Shown here one piece after another: positions 33,673 to 45,975 of a stretch of DNA of 64,000 nt. This stretch comes from Henckelia pumila (taxonomy: Eukaryota > Streptophyta > Magnoliopsida > Lamiales > Gesneriaceae). Location of the stretch: NCBI RefSeq assembly GCF_033568475.1, contig NC_133123.1, positions 159,789,753 to 159,853,752 of the forward strand, in the 5' to 3' direction. Both the position numbers and the translations under genes were made by a program. The notes under the pieces were generated by a model. The model searched no databases. It had not been told where the DNA came from and worked only from the letters and a program-made list of their open reading frames with translations. How positions within the stretch are numbered: the first letter of the stretch is position 1; every line of letters begins with the position of its first letter.

Positions 33673-36600
33673 TCAGTTCATGAGAGTGATTTTGGATACT
33701 TCCACATATTGGATCCCTTTTCTCAATGCCACTTTTGTGGTGCAAAAAATTTCAGTCTGAATCACCATCTTTCTGTTGTGATAGTGGTCGAATTTGCTAG
33801 CACGCTCAGCGATTCCACCTGATTTGATGAGTCTCTTTGTGGATTCAGATTCCCATGTTGCCATTACCTTTCGAAGAAAAATCCGGTTGTATAATAGTAT
33901 TTTTTCGTTTACGTCTTTTGGTGTTAAATTCGATAGGGATCTTGCTTCATCAAGCCGTGGAATCTATATGTTTAGGGTGTCAGGACAAATATTTCATACT
34001 CTGCCACCTCTTGTTCCCAGTGATGAAGGACCAAAGTATTTTCAATTGTATTTTTGGGATAGCGACAATGAATTACATAATAGGATGAACATCATTGATG
34101 ATAATGATTTGGATGAGGCGACGATGATACTGTTGATGAGTATAATGAAAAGTAATCCTTATGCCGAATTATTACGTAGAATAAATCAGTTTCCTTCTAT
34201 TAAAGATCTCAGCTTGCAGATATGTAAAAATGTTGTTTTAGACCAGCGGAATTACAATTCACCCACTGCTGATCAGGTTGCTGCTATTTGGGTTGAAGAC
34301 AATAATCCGAATATTCCTTATGATAGAAATATAAGTGTATGTGGCAGTGATGGGCGGAGTTATCAAATTAAGCATTACTTTGGATGTTACGACCCTTTGC
34401 AATATCCATTATTTTTCCCCAACGGAGAAAATGGTTGGCATCAACATATTCCTAAGTTTAGAAGATGAAAAAGAGAAGGTCATTCCAATGCAAATGTATT
34501 AGCTCCAACAAATTTCCTTCGTTTGATAATGTTCTTTCCGATGAAAGTCGGGGTGATATTTTTCCTCCATTATTCTGATTAAATTGCTAGATTTCTACCA
34601 TATTTTCACGTAACATGCATGCTTAATTTGGTAGTTTTATTGTTTTTATCGTAGGTGTTCATGCTAACAACATCAGAATGGTTTCTTGTCGAGAGTATTA
34701 CTGCTACAAGCTTCAGATTCGAGAAGATGATACATCAGTATTATTATATGGAGGAAGATTATTGCAACAGTTTGTTGTCGATATGTACATAAAGCTGGAG
34801 ACAACAAGACTTGATTACTTTCGAAATCATCAGGCAGAAATGAGATCAGAATTATACCAAGGTATTGTCGACAGTGTTGTCAGAGGTGAGGCTAAAGGAA
34901 GCGAAGTTGGCAGACGGATTGTTCTATCGGCATCATTTATTGGGGGTCCTAGGGATATGCGTCGAAGGTATTTAGACGCAATGGCCCTGGTCAGAACATT
35001 TGGTAAACCTGATTTGTTCATCACTATGACTTGTAATCCGGAATGGAATGAGATCAAGAGTAATTTGTTGCAAGGTCAGCTTCCACAAGATCGTCCAGAT
35101 TTAACTTCGAGAGTTTTCCAGGATCTCAAGGACCAGGTTATTAAAAAAATCTATCTTTGGTCATGTCTCTGCTTATGTATATGTTATAGAATTCCAAAAA
35201 AGAGGGTTACCTCATGCTCACATGCTTGTTATATTAAGTAAAGATCACAAAATTAACTCCCCTGATATGTTTGATGACTTTGTTTTGGCTGAAATTCCGT
35301 ATAAGAATCATTCCCCTCGATTATATCGATTGGTTGGAAAGCATATGATGCATGGACCTTGTGGTAGTTTAAGTCAAAAAAATTCATGTATGGTTGATGG
35401 GCAATGTAAGAGTCATTATCCTCGACGGTTTTTGAATAATTCAATTCAGGGTGAGGATGGTTATCCAATCTATCGGAGAAAAAATAATGGTCGAACTGTC
35501 GATGTGAGAAATGCTACATTGAATTCCCAATGGGTTGTTCCATATAATCCTTATTTGTTGTATAGATATGATTGTCATATCAATGTGGAAGTATGCTCTG
35601 GTTTGACGGCGGTGAAATATCTTTACAAATATATCTATAAAGGACATGACAAGGTAGGTGTTCATCTTTTACCTTGTGATTCAGAAACGTTTGTAGATGA
35701 AATAAGAAATTTCCAAGATGCGCGTTGGGTTTCGGCACAAGAGGCAATGTGTAGAATTTATGAGTTTGATTTAAATGAAATATCTCCATCTGTTATTAAT
35801 TTACCGCTTCATTTTCCTGATAAGCATTGTGCGACCTTTTGGAAAAACCAAAACTTAAGAAATCTTTTGAATCTAGAGCAGATTTCGAAAACTATGTTAA
35901 CTGAATTTTTCCATTTGTGCTTTGTCTGTTCTAATGCAAGACACTACTTTTATTCTGAAATCCCAGAACACTATGTTTGGGATAGACAAAGTAAAACTTG
36001 GACGGAAAGAAAACAAAGAAGAGTAATCGGTCGTATCAATGTAGCAAATCCAGTTGAGGGTGAGAGGTACTATTTGCGTTTGCTACTTTTACATGTTCGG
36101 GGTCCTACTTCTTTTAACGATTTGTTAACAGTGAACCAGAAAATTTGCCTTTCATTCAAGGAATCTGCACAGCTTAGAGGACTACTTGAATGCGACCAAA
36201 GTAATTTTCAATGTTTAAATGAAGCTGTTAGTTTTTAGATGCCATATGCGTTGAGAAGACTATTTGCAACCGTCTTAGTTTATTGTGAGCCTGCTAATGT
36301 TCGAGACTTGTGGGATTCATTTTATCAGCATTTGTGTGAAGATTTTCATATGCATGGTATACATAACGATTTGGAAATCTTATGTGAAACATTAAGATCC
36401 GTAAACTTTTTTTTAGAAAGTATGGGAAAAAGGATCGAATCTTATGATCTACCGAAAATTCCTATACATGCAGCTAATTCAAGCAAATATGTTCCCAGAG
36501 AAGTTATGGATGAGATGTCTATCTTAGTATCTCATGATGATTCTATTGCTCAGTTGCAGCTTAATAAAGGTCAACAAAGAGCTTTTAATACAATTATTCA

Positions 36601-37960
36601 ATGCTTGGATCATGGTAAAGGAGGAATTTTCTTTGTTAACGGGCCTGATGGTACTCGTAAAACATTCTTATACAGTGCTTTGCTTGCACATGTTAGGTCA
36701 AGAAACATGCTTGCTTAGGCAACGGCTACTTCAGGCGTCGCAGCTTTTATTTTACCTAGTGGTAGAACAGCGCATTCTCGATTTAAAATTCCCATTGATT
36801 TACATGAGAATAGTGTTTGCACAATCTCAAAACAAAGTGGACTTGCAAACCTTTTGCGACAAGCTAAGTTGATTGTTTGGGACGAGGCACCCATGGTAAA
36901 TGTTTTGCTGTCGAAGCAGTTGACCGAACTTTGCAAGATCTTGTTGGTATTTTAGAGCCATTTGGTGGAAAAGTTGTTCTTGGAGGAGATTTCATGCAGG
37001 TCGTACCTGTCATTCCAAAAGGTACTATACAAGAAACAATTAATGGCAGCTTAGTGAAATCATATTTATTCCCTCGTATGCAACAATTGGTTTTATATGA
37101 TAACATGAGAGCTAAATCAGATCCTGTCTTTGCCGAATTTCTTCTTCGAGTTGGAAAAGGAACAGAACAAAGTGATGATGCTGGAAATGTTAGAATCCCA
37201 GATGAAATGCTTGTACGATTATGCGATGGTGATATTGAATTGTCAGAACAAAGATTAATTGATGTCATTTTTCCGGATCTCATGAATAATTGTCATTCTT
37301 ATGTGTACATGACAAATCGTGCCATTCTCGCAACCAAAAATTGTTATGTGGATAAGTTAAATGATAAGATCATCTCATTGTTTCCAGGAGAGGTAAAAAC
37401 ATATCTAAGCTTTGACGAAGATGTTGATGATACCCAAAACTTTTATCCCGAGGAGTTTCTAAATAGTTTGGCTCCAAATGGTCTTCCTCCTCATTGTCTG
37501 CTTTTGAAAAAAAATTGCCCTGTTATGCTGCTAAGAAATCTTGATCCCTCAGATGGACTTTGTAATGGTACCCGAATGATATGTAAAGAATTTAAGGACA
37601 ATGTCATCCATGCTGAAATTACAGTAGGCCATCATTCAGGAAAGCAAGTTTTGATTCCTCGCATTCCTTTGTCGCCCGCAGAGAATGAAAGTCATCCTTT
37701 TCAGTTTAGAAGAAAGCAGTTCCCACTTCAGTCTTCGTTTCTCAATGACGATTAATAAAGCTCAAGGACAAACAATACCCAATGTTGGGATCTACTTACC
37801 GGAACCCGTGTTCTCCCATGGACAGTTGTATGTCGCACTTTCCAGAGGTATTTCAATGGCTAACACAAAAGTTCTGATCAAACCAGATGTTAACAAGAAT
37901 CTTGATGGCTCAAGGACGAAAAACATTGTTTATACGGAGGTTCTTGATCATTTCCGTTAA
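33673..37960 (+). pseudogene. Helitron 1 Rep/Pif1-like helicase, multiple disablements
   Basis: Recognisable in order: zinc-like N-terminus (CHFCGAKNF; near 33740); Helitron-like N domain (33794-34468, 34678-35150); HUH motif in RGLPHAHML (His codons 35213-35221); Y2 segment KYLYKYIYKG (about 35613-35640); helicase with Walker A reading GPDGTRKT (36641-36664; consensus GPGGTGKT, so two key glycines are changed); Walker B VWDEAPM (near 36880); and C-terminal TINKAQGQTIPN...GQLYVALSRGIS (37744-37860). Damage: frameshifts near 33790, 35145 (A-run), 36900 and 37738, and stops TGA 34466, TAG 36236 and TAG 36716. An intron probably lies about 34500-34660. The protein cannot be made. Confidence 0.88.
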
Positions 37961-38404
37961 CGTACTTTGATTTTGTTTTTTTAATGATTTGACTGCAATA
38001 AAGTTTTAATTCTTCTCAAGTATATCTTTTGACGAATACTCTAATTTTTAGTCCAAAACATAAGTTATCTCATCCTTGATATTTTTGTGAAAGTCTTTTA
38101 TATTTATTATTAATAATTATTTTACTGCTTTATTTATAATTTATAAAGTACAATTTTTATTTTCGTCGAATTTATTGATATATTTACAATCCAAACTTGA
38201 AAGAAAGGTGGATAACAAAGAGCATATAATTCAATCAAGATTTTTGTCTCTTAATAAATCTAATGTCTGAAAAATAGATATAATTGGTTTCAAATAATTG
38301 GACAAAATCGTAATAGCAATTACTCTGTCCTACATATATTTTATCAATATATATACACCACCTTTGTTCACCATATGTTCACTACTACTATGCAATAATC
38401 ATTG
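37961..38404 (+). other. Helitron 1 3' flank, AT-rich
   Basis: No gene is visible between the helicase stop and the Tat insertion point. It ends with the target sequence CATTG that is duplicated at 48721. Confidence 0.6.
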
Positions 38405-38839
38405 TGATGTAGTCAAAAATCACTTGTACTCAACACGTTGCTTCCGCAAAGTCTGGAGTATGAATAAATCCTTGTACGTTCCCTTGGAAGATCTTCAGTG
38501 GGTTGTTCCTACGTCACAAAACAAAGTCAGAGGAGCCGGGAGGGTTCCCGGCGAAGGCACTCCGACGATCAAGTCAGTTATTACTCAAGGAATAATAATC
38601 GAGAGTAGAGCGATATAGTGCTAAAGAAAGTGTGTACCTTAATAATGAGGTGACTTGAGCTATTTATAGATATTCGGAGAGTTTCACGGGCTTGAGCCGC
38701 TTATGGGCTTTTGTAGAATTCAGGGCCTGCTTGAATTAAATATATAAAATATTTAAATAAGCTTGGGCCTGAAAAATATTTGGAGTGGACCTTCATGATT
38801 GGGCTCAGGCCCAGTTGAATTTTTATGTGTAACCTATCA
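38405..38839 (-). repeat. 3' LTR of the Tat element
   Basis: Left copy on the plus strand. TATAAATAG lies on the minus strand near 38660. The adjoining inner sequence on the minus strand, GAGTGGGGGGCCTA, is the likely polypurine tract (38840-38855). Confidence 0.9.
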
Positions 38840-38855
38840 TAGGCCCCCCACTCTC

Positions 38856-40174
38856 GAGTGTGTCGCATGTGTTGAGAGGACCGAGAGTAGAATTTTTATC
38901 TGAGTATTGTCAGAAATTTAGTTGCCGAGAACGAATATTGTTTGCCACTGCGAAAATTACGGGGATCGACCTGGAGATACCACGATGGAGAAAACATAGT
39001 AGGACTGTGATGCAAGGAAATTAAAATCCTGGTAAAATAATAATTACAATGTAACTGGATAGGAATCGAAGTTTTGCTAGAACATTAATTGTAGAAACCC
39101 AGTAGAACTCTGACGGAAATAACTATTATAAATTCAACACCATATCATGTTCATCACAACATACTAACGTAATTCTATTTCTGAATCTCTCTTGCCGTAT
39201 TTGCTAGGTCGCATTCCCCAAATTGTTAGAGGAAATAAAATTCATCGGATACCCATGGAAGGTATTAATTATTTTAATTATTATATCAACCCTCTCTCCG
39301 TATTTTTTTTTTAAGTTAGGAATTGTTTTGGCCTTTTCATATTGTGCACACGTCTGCATCCTTTTTCCCTTTTACCTACCTTCACGTTAGCATTGGAGTT
39401 CCCTGTATATGTGTGATATTCCATCCTTGGCTATGGGTTATCATCCTCTTCATCGAGACGGCGACTGGGCGGCAAAGTATAGGTGGTGCGATGGTGATGT
39501 GATGGTGATGCCGAGGAGCCAAGTTCCAGCCATGGGACCTTCTCTACTGCTCGTGGAGATGCCCAGATCTGGACTTGGTTGTGGCTACAAAAACAGTATC
39601 GAAGTGAGGCGGCGCTGTTTGATTTAATCCGGCCGATGAGTGCCTTCGAATTTCAGCCATGGAACAGATTTCACAAGTTTGAAAGCTGCACCCAAATCTG
39701 AAATCGAAAACGGGAGACCCTGCGAGGGCGTGGTGGCATCATGGTGCTGAACTTATTTCGATGTTCCAGCCATGGATTAGTGTCTAAGCTATCCAAATCT
39801 GGACTCGATGAGGCAAAGGCGACGGACAGCTGCTCGGTTGCTGGTGGTCATCGAAGATGGGCGTCGCGCGAATACGTGAGGGAGGCAACCGGTCGGAGAC
39901 GATGGTATATGAGTGATAGACAACTGTCGATGGCTTGCCGGAGGTAGCTGTGGCTGGTGGTTAGGCGGCAAATGGTGACGACAGAAGCGGTGGACGATGT
40001 GGTGATGATAAACCCATCTATTATGGATAGACACACATATACATATATATACACGATGCATATTATTAAGAACCAATTACCATGTATCTGATGCTATTAT
40101 TTGTTTTATTATTTTTTAATTAATCTATACAAAATATTATTTTCTGGTAAAATTTATTTTAAAAATCATTGTAG
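38856..40174. other. Spacer between the Tat 3' LTR and the antisense gene
   Basis: Relatively GC-rich from 39410 to 40010 (repeated CAGCCATGG words at about 39526, 39656 and 39766), with several short unsupported frames on both strands. It could contain the 5' leader of the antisense gene, because a 3' splice-like TCATTGTAG ends at 40174. Confidence 0.45.
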
Positions 40175-42203
40175 GGCATCCTTTACGAGTTAAGGTACTT
40201 TCGGTGTTGGTTGCTAACCGAGATACTCTTTCCTCGTCGCCCGCGGGATCTGGCGATGACAGTGAAATTGACGAGTGTCTATCTCCCTTGAGTTATTTGA
40301 ATTCTTGCGATAGTAGTAATTCTCAAGAGTCTTCGGGAGGAGTGAGCGAACGTCTTCTGGACGAGTCTGAAATTTTACGCCCATTCCAAGAATTTGAATT
40401 ATCATCTAGACATATTCTTAAGATTCCAAAAAATGGAGATTCATGTCAAGAACCGCCTTCGGGATATTTTACTGTATATCTGGAGTACTTTAATTTTGGT
40501 TTCTCGCTTCCTCCTCATGCCCTTTTGATAGAAATTGTAAATAGTCTTGGGGTAAGTTTAAGTCAACTAACACCAAGTGCGATTCTTCTTTTTACGTGTT
40601 TCCTACATAGAGTGAGTGAAATTGAAAAGTCCCCGACTATAGACTTATTTTATGCGCTTTTCTCGGTGCGTCGTTCCATGCCGGGTTCCTATACTTATTT
40701 TCTACCTCGGGGTGATTGTAAGTTCTTATCTCGTTGTCCATCTCCAAAAAGTGATTGGAGGAAAAAGTTTGTTTACGTTTGGGATTATGGTTGGGGGGTT
40801 CCCATAATATGGAGCCCGGGCTATAGGAGAATTATTTTTAGTAAAACTCACCGTAAATTGCAACTTGAATGTCGCTCTTTAGGTCTTTTCAAAAAGATGA
40901 TTGATCCGAAAAGTTTGCTTCCTGCCGGTATTTGCTTTTTTCTTCTCTTCCATGCTATTGTATTTAATTAAACATACCTTGCTCGGTGTAATTTGAGAAT
41001 TTATTGTATTTATTTATGTATTATTCTCGTTTTTTTATAGGGAGAAAAATAAGTTTGGCGGAGGTCCGGGCGTGCATAGAGAAAAATGAGAAGGAAGCGT
41101 CGAAACAGCTAAGAAAAGACTCAACAAAGGAGCGAGTTATCGCTGGTTCTCAAGAGCTTTCCCGGAGGAGGAAGTCTCCCGGGCCTTCAAATCATGCTCA
41201 CCGTTCTGGCCCACTATCCAAAAGATCCGATGTGCATAACAGAAAAACTGGTGGCAAAAGAAAAGATGTTGCAACTGCACCTGACATTGATGCACGCAGT
41301 AAAATTGTTGAAAATCCAAGAGACCCGAAGAAAAAACGTGACGACGAACGAGTAATTGATCTGGAAGCTCTCGAGGGTCGTCACTTGTTCGTGGAAGGAG
41401 TGAACCATAAAAATAATGCTGGATCTTTTTGGGATTTGAAAGATCCAGACATTGGTTGGAGAACGGGAGCTGACCTGATTGGAGATCATGATAGGTTGCA
41501 TCTACTACCACAACCTACCGAAGTGTTGACTTGGTCTCTTGCTTCGTCCGCTTTTCAGGTATATTAATATCTTTTGTTACTCGGTATGATTTTTATGCAG
41601 TAAATAATATTCTTTATTTATGGGTGTTTGCAGATTTTATCGCTTGCCCATACTTTTCAATTTCGAGAAGAGAGGTCTCGAAATTCCGGGAAAAAATTTG
41701 ATGACGAGCTGGCGTCATTAAGGGGTGAGTGCAAAAGACTCGGCGAGGAAGGTGCTAAGGCCCGAGATGATTTTCTCAAGTCGCAAAAGGAGCTTGAAGA
41801 GAAATTCAAAAAGTATGATGCAATGTGCAAGGATATGGAGCTACTTAGGGGAAAATATTCCCATGAATCGGAGACCGGTGAGACTTTTCTCAATTCGTCA
41901 ATAGGCAAGAATCTCTTGCGAAGTACCGGAGAAAAAACAATTGAAGGCTATCGAGCATCCAAAGCTTTTAGAGATGAAGTGATTCAGCAGGCGATTGTTT
42001 TTCATGACGAAGTTGTCGTGGATTGTCGCAAAGAACTACGGGATACTCAACTAGTTCCGGAGGAAATTATTATGATGATTCACCCTAAAATTCCGGAGCC
42101 TAGAACTGCAAGAGTTGAGGATGACTCGGATCCTCCCTTAGGAAATTTATTGGGAGGTATGGGTGACGAGGAGATGATCGAAGCTTTGCGTTCGAACTTC
42201 TAG
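40175..42203 (+). CDS. Antisense gene of the Tat element: gypsy-type 'putative transposase' domain plus coiled coil
   Basis: Three exons read on the plus strand, opposite to gag-pol: 40175-40927, 41041-41558 and 41634-42203. Introns have GT-AG borders (CCG/GTATTTG...TTTATAG and TTCAG/GTATATT...TTTGCAG) and keep the frame. Exon 1 has PPSGYFTVYLEYFNFGFSLP...IVNSLGVSLSQLTP, the signature of the plant 'transposase (putative), gypsy type' family (known from annotation, function unknown). Exon 2 is Lys/Arg-rich and probably nuclear. Exon 3 is a coiled coil (KSQKELEEKFKKYDAMCKDM) with an acidic end. No internal stop in about 600 codons, unlike the broken gag-pol. No ATG heads exon 1, so an upstream exon is likely missing from this model. 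Such extra frames are reported for Tat elements. Confidence 0.72.
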
Positions 42204-42907
42204 CTTGAATAACGACGACGGGTGCATGTCGAATCCACATGGATAGTACTCTTAGGAGTCGTGGAGCAGTTTAGTTTATTATTTCTTGCCACTTTTGGGC
42301 AATATTTTTTATTTGTTATAAAGACTTTGAAGTCTTATATTTTGTTTGCTCTTTTTGAGTGCGTAAGCAGTTGGTGGAGGAGCAAAGGAAAAACAATTAT
42401 TTCCCCCTTTTTTTTATATATATTCAATTTTGTCAGTTATCATATCTCTTTGTTTTCTGAAGTTGCTATTGCATACTTGTTTGATGAATAAAATACTAAC
42501 GCTTTAATATTGGAGTACTTGGGAGGGGATCAGTCTCCCAAGATTTTGTCTCATGGGGAAGTCCTAAACCCACTTAGTACGTGGTGAGGTATCCCGGGAC
42601 TTATAATATTATTATGTCGTCCTGACCTCTTACAGCGTCATAAGTTCAAATGTCCCATGGGGCTGGCCAAGCCTTTTATTATTGGAAATTTTTTTTATGA
42701 TTGCTAGGGTCTATGACGTTTACATCGTAAGTAAGCGTTGGTATAGGAGAGGAGATATGATAAGCTTTCGACAAAGTAATCTGCTTGTATAACAAAATAC
42801 TCAAATTAGTTGAAAAATGTATCACAAACTTGTAATATGAAAACATAAGGAAAATATGCTAATAGAAAAAAAGGTAAATTTAGCCTATTATTGGCGAGAG
42901 TTGCAGT
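42204..42907. other. Spacer between the antisense gene and pol in the Tat element
   Basis: No gene. 42490-42670 contains short repeated CTCCCAAG, TCCCATGGGG and TCATGGGG words. It may include both polyadenylation regions of the convergent transcripts. Confidence 0.5.
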
Positions 42908-45900
42908 TTATGCATAAAACTTCTTCAGGTTGGCCACGTTCCAAGGTCTGGGAAGTATTCTTCCATCTGAATGTTGGAGGCGATATGTTCCCATCTTCAC
43001 AATCTCAATTTGGGCCTTCCCATTTTGGGTCTAATTTACCCACAGACTTCAAGATGTCGGATTTTCTTAAGACCAGGTCTCCTACTTGGAAAGATCTTGG
43101 TTTGACTCTGTCATTGTATGCTTTAGTCATACAAGCTCGATATCTCTCGGCTCGTGTAGAAGCTTCATCTCTCAGTTCATCCACCAAGTCCAATGAAATT
43201 CGGAGGGCTTGGTCATTCCCAGATGAAGTGTACTGTTTCACTCGCCATGATTGCTCTCCGATTTTGGCAGGAGCCACAGCTTCCGCTCCGTAGGCCAGGT
43301 TGAAAGGAGATTCTCCAGTTGAAGAGCGTGGAGTGGTTCGATATGCCCATAGAACACTTGGCAACTCATCCACCCATTTTCCTTTGGCATTGCCTAGGCG
43401 TGTTTTGAGGTGCTGTAGAATGGTCCGGTTGGTGACCTCGGTTTGCCCATTTGCTTGAGGATTCCCTACAGAAGTGAAGAACTGCCTGATAGAGAGTCCT
43501 TTGCACCAGTCTTTTATCTTTGCTCCAGAGAATTGAGTTCCATTGTCTGAAACCAAGGTTTGAGGAATGCCAAATCTGCATATTATATTCTTCCATAAAA
43601 AATTGATTACATTTCTCTCGGATATTTTGGCCAATGGTTCAGCTTCGACCCATTTGGTGAAATAATCCACAGCTACTATCAGAAATTTTCTTTGTCCGGT
43701 AGCAGGAGGAAAAGGACCTACCAAATCCATTCCCCATTGAGCAAAAGGTAGAGGACTTTCCAGGGGCTGTAAGATTGTAGTCGGCTGGTGATGGAAGTTA
43801 GCATGCTCTTGACATGCGTGACAATGTTTTGCTAACTCAATAGCGTCTTGCTTCATCGTTGGCCAAAAGTACCCTTGGCGTAATGCTTTCCCCGTGAGAA
43901 CTCTGCCAGCTAAGTGATTTCCACATATTCCTTCATGAATTTCACGGAGCACATAGTTTCCCTTAGCTGGCGTTAGACACTTTAGTTAAGGTGAAGAGAA
44001 ACCTCTTTTGTACAGTTCTCCGTCAATGATCGTGAACCGAGCAACTCTCACTCTAAGTTTTCGAGCTTTGAATTGGTTAGCAGGTAGTTTCTCTTGCTTT
44101 AAATAGTCGATTATTTTATCTTTCCAACTAGGCTCTTTGCTGTCAGCACAGAAGATTGTAACATCACTTCCATCAGTTTTTTCCTTGCCATAAGTTAGGA
44201 ATGTAATTTTCCTATTATCAATGTTGGCCAAGGAGCTTGCTAACTTGGCAAGGCGGTCTGCTGACTCATTTTCCCCTCTAGGTATCTGCTTTATATCATA
44301 GCTGTCTAAACGCGAGAGAAGCTCGTTCACTTGAGTGAGGTATTCAAACATTTTATCTTCCTTCGCTTCATAATTTCCATTAACCTGACTGACGATAAGT
44401 TGGGAGTCACTGTGTATCGTCAGTCTTTTTGCTCCGACCGACAGGGCCAATTTAATTCCCATGATGAAAGCTTCATATTCTGCCTCATTATTCGTTGCAG
44501 GGAATAGAAATTTGACGGCATATTGAAATTTATCTCCCTGTGGGCTCTCCACAACTATACCTGCACCGCTTCATGTAGAGGTTGATGACCCGTCGACATA
44601 AACCATCCATGTTTGGGTGGAGCTTTCTTCTTGAGTTACTGTCATTTCTACCAGAAAATCAGCCAGAATTTGTGCTTTAATCGCTGGACGCGGGCGATAT
44701 TCAATTCCATATTGGCTCAGTTCAACAGCCCACTTAACCATTCTTCCTGATGCTTCAGGACTCGAGATAATTTGTTTGAGAGGATGACTGGTGAGTACAA
44801 TTATTGGATGAGAGTGAAAGTAAGGACGTAATTTTCTCGCTGCAATTACCAAAGCCAGTGCCAGTTTCTCGATCTTTGTATATCTTAATTCTGCTCCGTG
44901 TAAAGTTCGACTGATATAATAAACTGGTTTGTGCTCACGTCCTACTTCAGAGACCAATACTGCACTTACCGCCTCCGCAGATATTGCCAGATAAATCAAC
45001 AGGGTGTCACCTTCGTTTGGTTTTACCAACAACGGCGGAGAGGTCAGATGCACTTTCAACTCGTCAAATGCTTGCTGACACTCTTCTGTCCATTGAAAAC
45101 CTTTCCCACTCCTCAACATTTTGAAAAATGGTAAACCCTTGTCTGCAGATCTTGAGATAAATCGGTTGAGGGCGGCCAAACGTCCTGTCAACTCTTGGAT
45201 GCCTTTTACACTCTTGGGAGGATTCATGTTTAAAATTGCTTTGATTTTTTCAGGGTTGGCCTCTATTCCTCGTTCTGACACCATATAACAGATAAATTTG
45301 CCTCCTCGTACACCAAAAGTGCATTTATCCGGATTAAGTTTCATACCTATATTTTCTGAGTATACTGAAACATTCCTCAAGATCTTCCAAATGATTAGAT
45401 GCTTGAATACTTTTGACGAGCATGTCATCTATATAAACTTCCATGTTACGCCCGATCAAGTGTTCGAACATGGTATTTACCAAACGCTGATAGGTAGCTC
45501 CAGCATTTTTCAAACCAAACGGCATTACATCATAACAATAAATCCCTCGATCAGTGATGAAACTTGCTTTTTCCTGGTCTTCGGGCGCTAGGCCGATCTG
45601 ATTGTATCCTTGATATGCATCAAGAAAAGTGAGCAGCTCGCATCCTGCTGTCGAATCGACTAACAAGTCAATTCGAGGGAGTGGAAACGGATCTTTGGGG
45701 CATGCTTTGTTGAGATCAGTGAAATCTATACACAAACGCCACTTTCCTCCAGGTTTCGGTACTAAAACCACATTTGCAAGCAAATCTGGGTATGAAACTG
45801 GCCTGATGTACTTTGCCACTAAGAGTTTCTCCACTTCTGCGGCTATATGCCGATTTTTCTTTGGACCAAATGCTCTTTTCTTTTGCTTCACCGGTCTCAT

Positions 45901-45975
45901 TTTCGGATCAACACGGAGGTGATGAAGCGCATATTCATGAGGTATTCCTGGCAGATGCTCATCACCCCAGCAAAC
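42908..45975 (-). pseudogene. Tat pol (RT, two RNase H domains, integrase)
   Basis: Read on the minus strand: RT from about 45930 with PGGKWRLCIDFTDLNKACPK and the catalytic VYIDDMLVKS (about 45440-45410); first RNase H (about 45060-44640); second RNase H with VYVDGSS, NNEAEYEAFIMGIKLAL and HSDSQLIVSQV (about 44600-44230); integrase zinc motif HEGICGNHLAG...CHACQ (43940-43820); integrase core with VDYFTKW, LVSDNGTQFSG and NGQTEVTNRTI (43670-43430). Lesions: frameshift joining gag to pol at about 45975, frameshift near 45350, TGA 44573-44571, TAA 43988-43986 and a frameshift near 43008; the C-terminus resumes and ends LKKFYA at 42908. The catalytic motifs are intact, so decay is recent. Confidence 0.9.
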
